From assembly GCA_003452655.1 (NCBI GenBank), contig DMNR01000227.1, positions 4,142 to 13,318 of the forward strand: a stretch of 9,177 bases of DNA. Direction: 5' to 3'. The stretch's first letter is position 1, and each line of letters begins with the position of its first letter. Shown piece after piece: positions 1 to 5,863 of the stretch. A program made the position numbers and the translations under genes. Origin of the DNA: Actinomycetota bacterium. Lineage in GTDB: Bacteria > Actinomycetota > Actinomycetes > S36-B12 > UBA10799. The notes beneath the pieces are model-generated. The model was given only the letters and a program-made list of their open reading frames with translations, did not search any database and was not told the DNA's origin.

Positions 1-72
1 CAGCGACTGCTGACCACCTGATCGCCGTCGGCGTCACCTGGTCGATACCTAGCCAAGACTCGCCGTTGAGCT

Positions 73-78
73 TACGAT
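73..78 (+). promoter_or_regulatory. Possible -10 element (TACGAT)
   Basis: The hexamer TACGAT fits the actinobacterial -10 pattern TANNNT and ends 4 bases before the ATG at 83. A transcript from it would begin near 83-85. That gives either a leaderless mRNA starting at the ATG at 83, or a leader of about 30 bases carrying the GGAGG site used by the GTG at 116. No clear -35 hexamer is visible about 17 bases upstream, so this is only a candidate. Confidence 0.3.
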
Positions 79-106
79 CGCAATGACTCAACCAACCCGC
101 AGTACC

Positions 107-111
107 GGAGG
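107..111 (+). promoter_or_regulatory. Ribosome binding site GGAGG deciding the start at 116
   Basis: GGAGG lies 4 bases upstream of an in-frame GTG at 116. No Shine-Dalgarno-like sequence precedes the alternative ATG at 83. This favours the GTG start, although leaderless initiation at 83 remains possible. Confidence 0.55.
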
Positions 112-115
112 CAAA

Positions 116-913
116 GTGCGTCGCATCATTGCCGTGGCCAGTGCGGTGACGCTGATGTCGGTGGGTAGCTTGGCCACCATCGGGCAGGCAGCCGCCGCGC
201 AAACCTCAAGCACTCAGTCGCGCGCGTCACGTGGCGACACCAGCGGCCCGCTAGCGCTGGTCTACCGGGGCCCAGCCGGCTGTGGGAACGGTTGCAGCGA
301 GGCTGCCGCTGCAATGCTGCGCAGCTCCAAATACCACTTCACTGTTCGCTTTGTGGGACCAAACGAGAAGCGCAAACTTGTGCCAAGTTCTTTTGCCGGA
401 GTTGCCCTGTACGTGCAACCCGGTGGTAACACGAGCGTGGCTCGTGCGAACAGGTTGCTCGGCGCTCAAGCCCAGCAAGTGATTGCCGACTACGTCCGAG
501 GCGGCGGGCGCTACCTCGGCATCTGCCAGGGTGCCTACCTTGCCGGAACCGATCCCGGAATGGGCCTGCTTTCTCCTGGGAACAGCGATCAGTACATCGC
601 CACAAAGGGTGCGTCCACAAAGTCCGAGGCAGACACAGTGATTCCGATCCGGTGGGGCAAGAAGAAGGTCTACATGTACTTCCAGGATGGTGCGTACCTG
701 ATACCCAGCGGAGTCGCTGGGGAGAAGATCCTCGCCCGCTACACCAACGGCAAGGTCGCAGCGCTGACCAAGCCGTACGGCGCGGGTCGAGTGGCCGTGA
801 TCGGGCCACACCCGGAGGCGCCTAGGTCCTGGTATCGAGAAGCCGGGCTGCGCGATCGGGATGGCAACGATGCGCGGTACGGGCACAAGTTGATCAACTC
901 AGTGATGCGCTAA
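116..913 (+). CDS. Secreted BPL_N-type glutamine-amidotransferase-like protein
   Basis: Predicted exported protein of 265 residues from the GTG at 116. The first residues (MRRIIAVASAV...) form a typical signal peptide, with a likely cleavage after an AAA/AAAQ stretch near residues 25-29. The mature part resembles the BPL_N family, the class I glutamine-amidotransferase-like domain also found at the N-terminus of some eukaryotic biotin-protein ligases. It has an early VYRGPAGCGNGC segment with two cysteines (C56, C60) and a nucleophile elbow GICQGAYLAG with C137. A GPHPEAP motif supplies H232 and E234, so the Cys-His-Glu triad is complete. No synthetase or biotin-ligase domain follows, and the substrate of such stand-alone exported proteins is unknown to me. 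An ATG at 83 would add 11 residues. The convergent PBP gene ends 19 bp downstream with no clear terminator between them. Confidence 0.85.
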   Translation: MRRIIAVASAVTLMSVGSLATIGQAAAAQTSSTQSRASRGDTSGPLALVYRGPAGCGNGCSEAAAAMLRSSKYHFTVRFVGPNEKRKLVPSSFAGVALYVQPGGNTSVARANRLLGAQAQQVIADYVRGGGRYLGICQGAYLAGTDPGMGLLSPGNSDQYIATKGASTKSEADTVIPIRWGKKKVYMYFQDGAYLIPSGVAGEKILARYTNGKVAALTKPYGAGRVAVIGPHPEAPRSWYREAGLRDRDGNDARYGHKLINSVMR

Positions 914-932
914 GCCGCAACAACGGTCGACG

Positions 933-3251
933 TCAACCGCGGACAGTGAGCTTGACGGTGCTGCCCGGGGCGAGCCGTGCGCCAGGGGCAGGCGATTGAG
1001 CAACCACCGTGCCCGATCTCACCCAAGCTCCGCCAGCGTTTGGGTCCGCCGCAACCTCGACGACAAGTCCGCGCGATCGCAACGTCGGATCTGCATCGTC
1101 GACAGATTGACCCCGAATATCGATCATGATCACCTGGTTATCGACCGGCCGACCAGGTGCGAGCAGATACGCCGGATCGACACCCGGCAATTGACGGACC
1201 GGTTTGTCTTCGAGGTAACTCAACATTCCGGCCTTCCACAAATCCGCCGGAAGCGTGCTGCCGTAGACAGTCTCGTAGCCCATGACGCCGTGGAGGGTGT
1301 AACGAGGGGAACGAGGGTCTCCCGTCCAGACTGCCGCTGCAACTTGGGGTGTGAAACCTGCGAACCAGGCAGAACCGTTGTCTTCACCAGTTCCTGTCTT
1401 GCCTGCTGCCGGACGACCTGGCAGCGCCGCGGGGCGCCCCGTGCCGTTATCGATCACACCCTGCAACACGCTGGCGGCAGTGTCGGCGACGGCCGGGTCC
1501 ACCGCCTGTCGGCAACGGTCGGCGACCGGATTGGTGATGACTTGCCCATTCGGCAAGGTGACGGACTTGACCAAGGTCGGCGGGCACCAACGACCGTGCG
1601 CGGCGATGGCTGCGTATGCACCGGCCATGTCGGTCACGGAAACGTCGCGCACACCAAGCGCGAAGGTTCCCTCTTTCTTCCCCGGGTAGCTGCTCGTTCC
1701 GGGCTTGCCAATGCTTGTGATGCCCAGGCGCTTCGCAGTGTCGGCGACCGCCGGGATTCCGACCCGCTCCTCAAGTTGGACATAAGCGGTGTTGATGGAC
1801 ATCTCGGTAGCTCGCGAGATTGAGACATCGCTGGCCGACAAGCCTTCGGCGTTGTGGTAGCCGCCGTTGGGGTTGTCGAATTTATCGCTGGTGTACTCGC
1901 TGCCGCCGGGCAATGTTGTGCTCAACGGGATCCCGTCCTCAAGCGCGGCCACGAGCGTGAACAACTTGAAGGTTGAGGCGGGTGAGAACTTCTTGGCCAT
2001 TGCCAACGGAATTTCGGTGGCACCCTTGCCTTCACCGAATGCACGGTTACTCGCCATGCCCTTGACGTATCCAGTCCCGGGTTCGACCAGCGTGATCGCA
2101 TTCGCCACCCGGTTATCAGCCGGGATCACATCCTTGGCGGCCGCTGCCACATCTTTCTGGGTCTTCGGATCGACAGAAAGCTGGACCGTCAGGCCTCCCG
2201 CTCGCAGCAGGTTCGTCGCTTCCGGACCAAGCCAGTCGGCGGCCTTCAGCTCACGCAGGGCACCGTCGCACACCATGCCCCAATCACGGCCCGCCACCTG
2301 GCATCCCTGCTCCGGGAGTGATAGCGCGAGGGTGATCGGTTCCGCCTGAGCCTGCGCTGCCTCGGCCGCTGTCACCATCCCTTGGGCCGCCATAGCGTTA
2401 AGCACCTGGGCGCGCCGAACGAGGGTTCGCTCAGGATTGAGTCTGGGATCCAAGCTGACCGGCGACTGCAGGACGCCAGCCAGCGTTGCCGCCTGCGACA
2501 GGGTGAGTTTGGTCGCGTCCGTTGAGTAGTAGCGCCGTGCCGCAGCTTGGATTCCGTAGGCACCGGATCCGAAGTACCCAACATTGAGGTACCCCGTCAG
2601 AATGTCTTCCTTCGAGGTAGACTTCTCGATCACTGTGGCCAGGTGAGCTTCAGCGACCTTACGCTTCCAACTGCGTTCGGTGAGGGCATCACGAGTCTCA
2701 GCAGTGGCCTCACCGCCAGCTTCGATCGCAGCCTGCGTGAGGCGCAGGTTCTTTGCGTACTGCTGGGTGATCGTCGATCCACCCTGTACCGAGTCCCCGC
2801 CCCCGGTGGCGACGAGGGCTCGCATGGTTCCGATGGGATCAACACCGCTGTGACTGTAGAAACGAGCATCTTCGACCGCAACCACAGCCTTGCGAATCCA
2901 CGGCCCTTGTTGGTCGGCAGAGACCGGAACGCGGTTGGTCGAGAAGACCTCAGCGACCTTCTTGCCGTCTACCGTCAGCAGCTTGGTTCGGCCCGGCAAA
3001 GATGGCGCCGGAACGGAGTTGGGCTGGTTCTCCCATTCGTTGTGAATCACGCCGGTGGCGGCAATTCCAACGGCCGCAGCAGGGAATAGCCCTGCCGCAA
3101 CTACCGCACCGGCAATGACCGCCAGGCCCGTGAGCTTCGCCATGCGCGATGCCACTGCTGGACGCCGCGCACCCTGGTGGGTGCGCGCAGCGCCTGCGGA
3201 GAACACCTCGTCGAGGCCAGCACCTGGAGCCTTCGTCTCTTTTGGACTCAT
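933..3251 (-). CDS. Class A penicillin-binding protein with C-terminal PASTA domain (PonA2-like)
   Basis: Bifunctional peptidoglycan synthase, 772 residues, polymerising lipid II and cross-linking stem peptides outside the membrane. In order: a short cytosolic N-terminus, a membrane anchor at about residues 40-67, and a GT51 transglycosylase domain with EDARFYSHSG (catalytic E127), GGSTITQQ (157-164) and a second acidic site in SKEDILTGYLN. A linker with C317 and C328 follows, then a transpeptidase with STFK (nucleophile S426, K429), SIN (485-487) and KTG (618-620). The protein ends in a single PASTA domain (about 702-772). All catalytic motifs are intact. C556 and C580, with the linker pair, fit disulfides I recall in actinobacterial class A PBPs. 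Architecture and length are close to mycobacterial PonA2. I chose the ATG at 3251 because it overlaps the stop of the upstream lipoprotein gene as ATGA. The frame stays open to 3350, but that extension lies inside the lipoprotein gene. The Shine-Dalgarno is weak, which fits coupled translation. Confidence 0.95.
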   Translation of the reverse strand: MSPKETKAPGAGLDEVFSAGAARTHQGARRPAVASRMAKLTGLAVIAGAVVAAGLFPAAAVGIAATGVIHNEWENQPNSVPAPSLPGRTKLLTVDGKKVAEVFSTNRVPVSADQQGPWIRKAVVAVEDARFYSHSGVDPIGTMRALVATGGGDSVQGGSTITQQYAKNLRLTQAAIEAGGEATAETRDALTERSWKRKVAEAHLATVIEKSTSKEDILTGYLNVGYFGSGAYGIQAAARRYYSTDATKLTLSQAATLAGVLQSPVSLDPRLNPERTLVRRAQVLNAMAAQGMVTAAEAAQAQAEPITLALSLPEQGCQVAGRDWGMVCDGALRELKAADWLGPEATNLLRAGGLTVQLSVDPKTQKDVAAAAKDVIPADNRVANAITLVEPGTGYVKGMASNRAFGEGKGATEIPLAMAKKFSPASTFKLFTLVAALEDGIPLSTTLPGGSEYTSDKFDNPNGGYHNAEGLSASDVSISRATEMSINTAYVQLEERVGIPAVADTAKRLGITSIGKPGTSSYPGKKEGTFALGVRDVSVTDMAGAYAAIAAHGRWCPPTLVKSVTLPNGQVITNPVADRCRQAVDPAVADTAASVLQGVIDNGTGRPAALPGRPAAGKTGTGEDNGSAWFAGFTPQVAAAVWTGDPRSPRYTLHGVMGYETVYGSTLPADLWKAGMLSYLEDKPVRQLPGVDPAYLLAPGRPVDNQVIMIDIRGQSVDDADPTLRSRGLVVEVAADPNAGGAWVRSGTVVAQSPAPGARLAPGSTVKLTVRG

Positions 3252-3736
3252 GGCGACGCGCTCGCAACCGGTTCGGGGCCAATTGCGTAGCGGTAGGTCA
3301 CCGCTGGTCCAGATCCTGGAACGGGAATGGTCACGTTGACGTTCAGCCAAGCGGTTGCTGCCCCAACTTTGCGATTGCCAGCGATGACAAATCCGTCCTT
3401 CTCAGATCCAACGATCTTGGTCGCCCATCCCGCTGACTGCAGGCCCTGGTTGACCTGAGTCGTCGTCGCCGTGGCACTGGTGCCGGAAGGGGTCAGCGTG
3501 ACAGCGCTCCAGCCTTTGGCGCCGGAACTGTCGATGGGCTTAACCCCTTCGACCAGTTGCGCGCCTGCCGTCACTGGTACGCCATCGGGCAAGGCGGTTG
3601 CTGGCTGGGTGGAAACTGACGCCTGCGCAGATGCTGAGGTGACGGTCGCATCCGGTGTGGCCTGCGTGGAACAAGCCGACAAGACGACAACGAGCCCCGC
3701 GGCAGCGGCTAGCGTCGGGGCACGCAGTGAGCTCAT
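3248..3736 (-). CDS. Small putative lipoprotein, cotranscribed with the PBP
   Basis: Predicted lipoprotein of 162 residues. The signal peptide MSSLRAPTLAAAAGLVVVLSAC ends in a lipobox LSAC with the lipidated cysteine at 22. A low-complexity Thr/Ser/Ala tether (about 23-47) follows, then a small domain (about 48-155) with LPDGVP near 49, a GW at 103-104, and an alternating hydrophobic segment (WLNVNVTIPV) near 130 that suggests beta strands. I do not recognise a named family. The ATG at 3736 is supported by an AGGGGGG ribosome binding site 5 bases upstream and by a signal peptide that begins there. The start overlaps the stop of the preceding 501-residue gene as ATGA, and its own stop overlaps the PBP start the same way. 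The pattern resembles the lipoprotein encoded first in this operon, so the two may be distant paralogues. Confidence 0.85.
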   Translation of the reverse strand: MSSLRAPTLAAAAGLVVVLSACSTQATPDATVTSASAQASVSTQPATALPDGVPVTAGAQLVEGVKPIDSSGAKGWSAVTLTPSGTSATATTTQVNQGLQSAGWATKIVGSEKDGFVIAGNRKVGAATAWLNVNVTIPVPGSGPAVTYRYAIGPEPVASASP

Positions 3737-5238
3737 TGCGTCCCCCCTGGCGTCACCTGTGAAGGATCCGGAACTGGCGACTCGCTCGGTTGCGACGTCG
3801 TCGGTTCCGGCAACAACGTCCCCTGACGCCACTCATCTACCGAATCCTGGTACTTCTGCTTCGCCTTTGAAAGACGGTCCTTCGCCAGGTCAAGTTCCGT
3901 CCGATAGTCATCCCACGACTTGGCGATACTCGCCTTCGCGACCCACGCCTGGTGCTGGTTCGGCCAATTGAGCATGTTGACCATTCGTTGCCCTTGCGCC
4001 TGAGTGTCCTTGACCAGCGCGGTGATGACAGCTTCGCGGGCACCAGCAGCGAGTTCCGCCTCTGTCGTGACGGGGTTGATCGTTCCCGCAAAGTCCCAAC
4101 CACAACCGGGGCCCGAGTTGTCGATGGCAGGGATCATGGCGATCGAAACGCCGTCGCCTATGTCGGGCGCGGTTGGCTCTTTGAGCGCGTCACCGTCGGT
4201 GCTGGGTTCTGGGTCCTTGGGTGGTGCGAACTTCTTCACGTCAGGCAGGAGCGGTGCCGTGGCACGCGCAGCGGTCGCCGGATCTGCTCCGTCAGGCGCC
4301 GGAGGCGACCCGGGTAGCACCTTGATGGGGGCCAACTCTGGGACAGTAACAGGGGTCGGGCCGGACCACGTCGACTTCGGCTGCTTGTCCTTGATGGCAG
4401 CAATCTGCGTCTTACTGAGCACCGGATAATCTTCGAGTTTGCGTGGGCTGGCGACTTTGAAGCCGGTGTACTTTCCCGAATAGGGATCGCGCTCGACGTG
4501 ATCATTCGTGCGCTCCGAGGTCGGGTCAACACAGATGCGCGCCAGCCGCGCCTTCATGACTTTCTGGCCCTCGGTCAGGACCCGAGTGACCCACTCGGAC
4601 GGATCCGATCCCGCGCTGCTGGCCGATGTCGCGATGAGTACATCCCCGATCCGGCGAACCCCGCTTGCCCAGCGGCCGTCGCCGCTGGAAATCCCGGCGC
4701 GAAACTCATCCGCATTGTCACTCTTGGAAACTTCTGCGCAGTTACCGGCGTTCTTCTCGAGGTCGTCAAATGCGCCCGCCGCCGCCCCGGCACGCCACGC
4801 GGCAACTTGCACAGTCAGCCCGACGCCGGAATCGCTGAGTCGGATCGCCTCGCTGCGAACCCAGCCTTTTACTTCCGTATCGCAGATCTTGATTTGGTTT
4901 GCCTGCGGGACCGACGCATCGGACTCAAGCTTCAGGTTCGAAGCGATGTCGGTCGCGCTGCCGCGAATGGCATCGTCAGCCGGGATCGGCGTGGCTACCG
5001 GCGGCGCCTGCGCGGCCTGCTCGACAACCGCACTGGGGGCGGCCACGGCGCCTGCATCGGCCACCGAAACGGCCCACCCGACGGTGCCCAAAGACAGCAC
5101 AGCGAGGGCGACCCCTAGGCCGCCGTACACCGCAAACTGCCGATTCACCCCCTGATTGTGCAACGAGATGTAATTCTTGGGGCGAGGAAGGGCAATACCC
5201 ACGCCAACGTGTTGGATTTCTCCGGTGACAACGCCCAA
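3733..5238 (-). CDS. Single-pass membrane protein of unknown function with extracellular domains
   Basis: A 501-residue protein I do not recognise. A short N-terminus precedes one membrane helix (about 35-58), so most of the protein should lie outside. The first outer region (about 85-240) has C119, C167 and C236. Its pattern of AWRAGAAAGAFDDL with a cysteine, then a strand-like VLIATSA and a helix, faintly recalls PknH-type extracellular sensor domains; this is inference only. A proline-rich linker (about 285-358) follows, then a segment with GPGCGWDF (C379), a charged helix likely to form a coiled coil (about 440-472), and a Pro/Ser/Thr tail. The start is uncertain. The TTG at 5238, 19 bp after the preceding stop, gives the longest form. 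The GTG at 5148 would give MNRQFAVYGG directly before the helix. No candidate has a well-spaced Shine-Dalgarno. The 3' end overlaps the next gene as ATGA. Confidence 0.8.
   Translation of the reverse strand: MGVVTGEIQHVGVGIALPRPKNYISLHNQGVNRQFAVYGGLGVALAVLSLGTVGWAVSVADAGAVAAPSAVVEQAAQAPPVATPIPADDAIRGSATDIASNLKLESDASVPQANQIKICDTEVKGWVRSEAIRLSDSGVGLTVQVAAWRAGAAAGAFDDLEKNAGNCAEVSKSDNADEFRAGISSGDGRWASGVRRIGDVLIATSASSAGSDPSEWVTRVLTEGQKVMKARLARICVDPTSERTNDHVERDPYSGKYTGFKVASPRKLEDYPVLSKTQIAAIKDKQPKSTWSGPTPVTVPELAPIKVLPGSPPAPDGADPATAARATAPLLPDVKKFAPPKDPEPSTDGDALKEPTAPDIGDGVSIAMIPAIDNSGPGCGWDFAGTINPVTTEAELAAGAREAVITALVKDTQAQGQRMVNMLNWPNQHQAWVAKASIAKSWDDYRTELDLAKDRLSKAKQKYQDSVDEWRQGTLLPEPTTSQPSESPVPDPSQVTPGGTQ
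3742..3748 (-). promoter_or_regulatory. Ribosome binding site AGGGGGG embedded in the upstream gene
   Basis: On the minus strand AGGGGGG is followed by a 5-base spacer and the ATG at 3736. The six G's are also the two consecutive glycine codons near the end of the preceding gene, so the site is translated as protein. It supports the internal ATG over any start further upstream. Confidence 0.7.
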
Positions 5239-5257
5239 GAATCCGCGTTTGACGCAC

Positions 5258-5707
5258 CTAAGCCAGTCTCACGACCGTCACCGTTACCGAGGCATCAGAC
5301 CCCGTCTGTTCAACCGATACCTGCACCTGGGTGGTGTCCTTTAGGTATGTGGTGACCCTCGCGGGCCCTTGCGTCGAATCCGTTTGGAGGTCGTACCCGT
5401 TGGCGAGCATTTTTGACTTCACGTCGCTGCCCGCCGCCACCGCATCACCCGGGCCCAAATACAGCGCGACCGCCGAGTCGCCGGAATCGACGACACTCTG
5501 CAGGGCTAACCCACTCGGAGCGGCAACATCCGGCGGCCAACTGTCGGGCAGTTTGCTGCCCTCTCCAACCACGAGAGAACCATCGGTAGAGCTCACCGAA
5601 ACCTCCGGCGAAGGGCTCGCGGTGCCCGAACCAGATGAACAGCCAGAGATCAGCAGACCTACCGCGAGCAAGGCCGAACCGAGCACCCACCCCCGCAACT
5701 TGTGCAA
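5258..5707 (-). CDS. Small putative lipoprotein, first gene of the envelope operon
   Basis: Predicted lipoprotein of 149 residues starting at a TTG. An excellent ribosome binding site (AGGGAGGT) sits 3-4 bases upstream and fixes this start. The signal peptide ends in LISGC, with the lipidated cysteine at 23, followed by a Ser/Gly/Pro-rich tether to about 50. The remaining domain (about 52-149) contains LPDSWPPDV, a central helix-like part ending in NGY (103-105), and two valine-rich alternating segments (TQVQVSVEQ and VTVTVVRL) near the C-terminus, suggesting a small alpha/beta fold. No named family is evident. The LPD..P start, the N/AGY or AGW position and the terminal strands parallel the other lipoprotein of this operon. 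The stop is 19 bp before the longest start of the next gene, consistent with cotranscription. Confidence 0.8.
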   Translation of the reverse strand: MHKLRGWVLGSALLAVGLLISGCSSGSGTASPSPEVSVSSTDGSLVVGEGSKLPDSWPPDVAAPSGLALQSVVDSGDSAVALYLGPGDAVAAGSDVKSKMLANGYDLQTDSTQGPARVTTYLKDTTQVQVSVEQTGSDASVTVTVVRLA

Positions 5708-5710
5708 CGG

Positions 5711-5718
5711 ACCTCCCT
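5711..5718 (-). promoter_or_regulatory. Strong ribosome binding site AGGGAGGT for the TTG start
   Basis: On the minus strand AGGGAGGT is followed by CCG and then the TTG at 5707. It is the strongest Shine-Dalgarno in the minus-strand operon. It decides the unusual TTG start of the first lipoprotein gene, which begins directly with a basic signal-peptide n-region. Confidence 0.7.
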
Positions 5719-5724
5719 AACAAT

Positions 5725-5732
5725 CACGCGTG
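5725..5732. repeat. Palindrome CACGCGTG near the operon start
   Basis: A perfect 8-bp palindrome lies just upstream of the ribosome binding site of the lipoprotein gene that heads the minus-strand operon. It could be a half of an operator. An 8-bp palindrome is also expected by chance in GC-rich DNA. Confidence 0.3.
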
Positions 5733-5850
5733 GCGTCGAATGTGTTCACGGGGCCGATTTGCAACCTGCCTGGCCCATCGCCACGCCGTCCACCAACCCA
5801 CCTGCACTGTATTGCCGATAACGTCGAATTTGGTCGGTAAGACACCCTGC

Positions 5851-5856
5851 GAAAGG
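5851..5856 (+). promoter_or_regulatory. Ribosome binding site GAAAGG for the GTG start at 5864
   Basis: GAAAGG is separated by 7 bases from the GTG at 5864. It supports that codon as the start of the oxidoreductase, whose N-terminus (MKAWRVHEF) is typical for the family. Confidence 0.6.
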
Positions 5857-5863
5857 TCACACA

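Larger units (their letters stand above)
5708..5863. promoter_or_regulatory. Divergent intergenic region with presumed promoters
   Basis: This 156-bp gap separates the minus-strand envelope operon from the plus-strand oxidoreductase gene, so it should hold both promoters. It contains the 8-bp palindrome CACGCGTG at 5725-5732 next to the operon's ribosome binding site. The octamer CGTCGAAT occurs twice, at 5734-5741 and 5822-5829. A TAACGT at 5819-5824 fits TANNNT and could be a -10 for the plus-strand gene. No convincing -35 or regulator site can be named. Open frames crossing the gap have no ribosome binding site or recognisable protein. Confidence 0.5.

Noticed and set aside
1..82. Possible ends or beginnings of neighbouring genes. 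A plus frame stops at 19-21. Another plus frame is open from base 3 to a TGA at 84-86 that would overlap the ATG at 83 as ATGA. The minus strand is open throughout, with a GTG at 37.
   Set aside because: Too little sequence to choose between them. None shows a recognisable protein motif, and a possible -10 element lies in the same bases.
251..886. Minus-strand open frame of 211 codons opposite the BPL_N gene.
   Set aside because: Shadow frame: the plus-strand protein has a signal peptide and a full triad, whereas this one has no motif or convincing ribosome binding site.
931..957. Inverted repeat CGTCAA/TTGACG as a terminator for the PBP operon.
   Set aside because: The 6-bp stem has a 15-base loop, no extension and no U-run, and lies mostly inside the coding sequence.
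996..1823. Long plus-strand open frame of 275 codons, antisense to the PBP gene.
   Set aside because: It lies wholly inside a gene with intact catalytic motifs, its translation is Arg-rich without a recognisable fold, and GC-rich coding DNA commonly leaves such antisense frames open.
3252..3350. Upstream extension of the PBP by 33 residues.
   Set aside because: The extension is inside the preceding lipoprotein gene, and the ATG at 3251 forms the same ATGA overlap seen one gene earlier.
3737..3832. Upstream extension of the second lipoprotein by 32 residues.
   Set aside because: It would bury the signal peptide behind a hydrophilic segment, and the ATG at 3736 has a well-spaced ribosome binding site.
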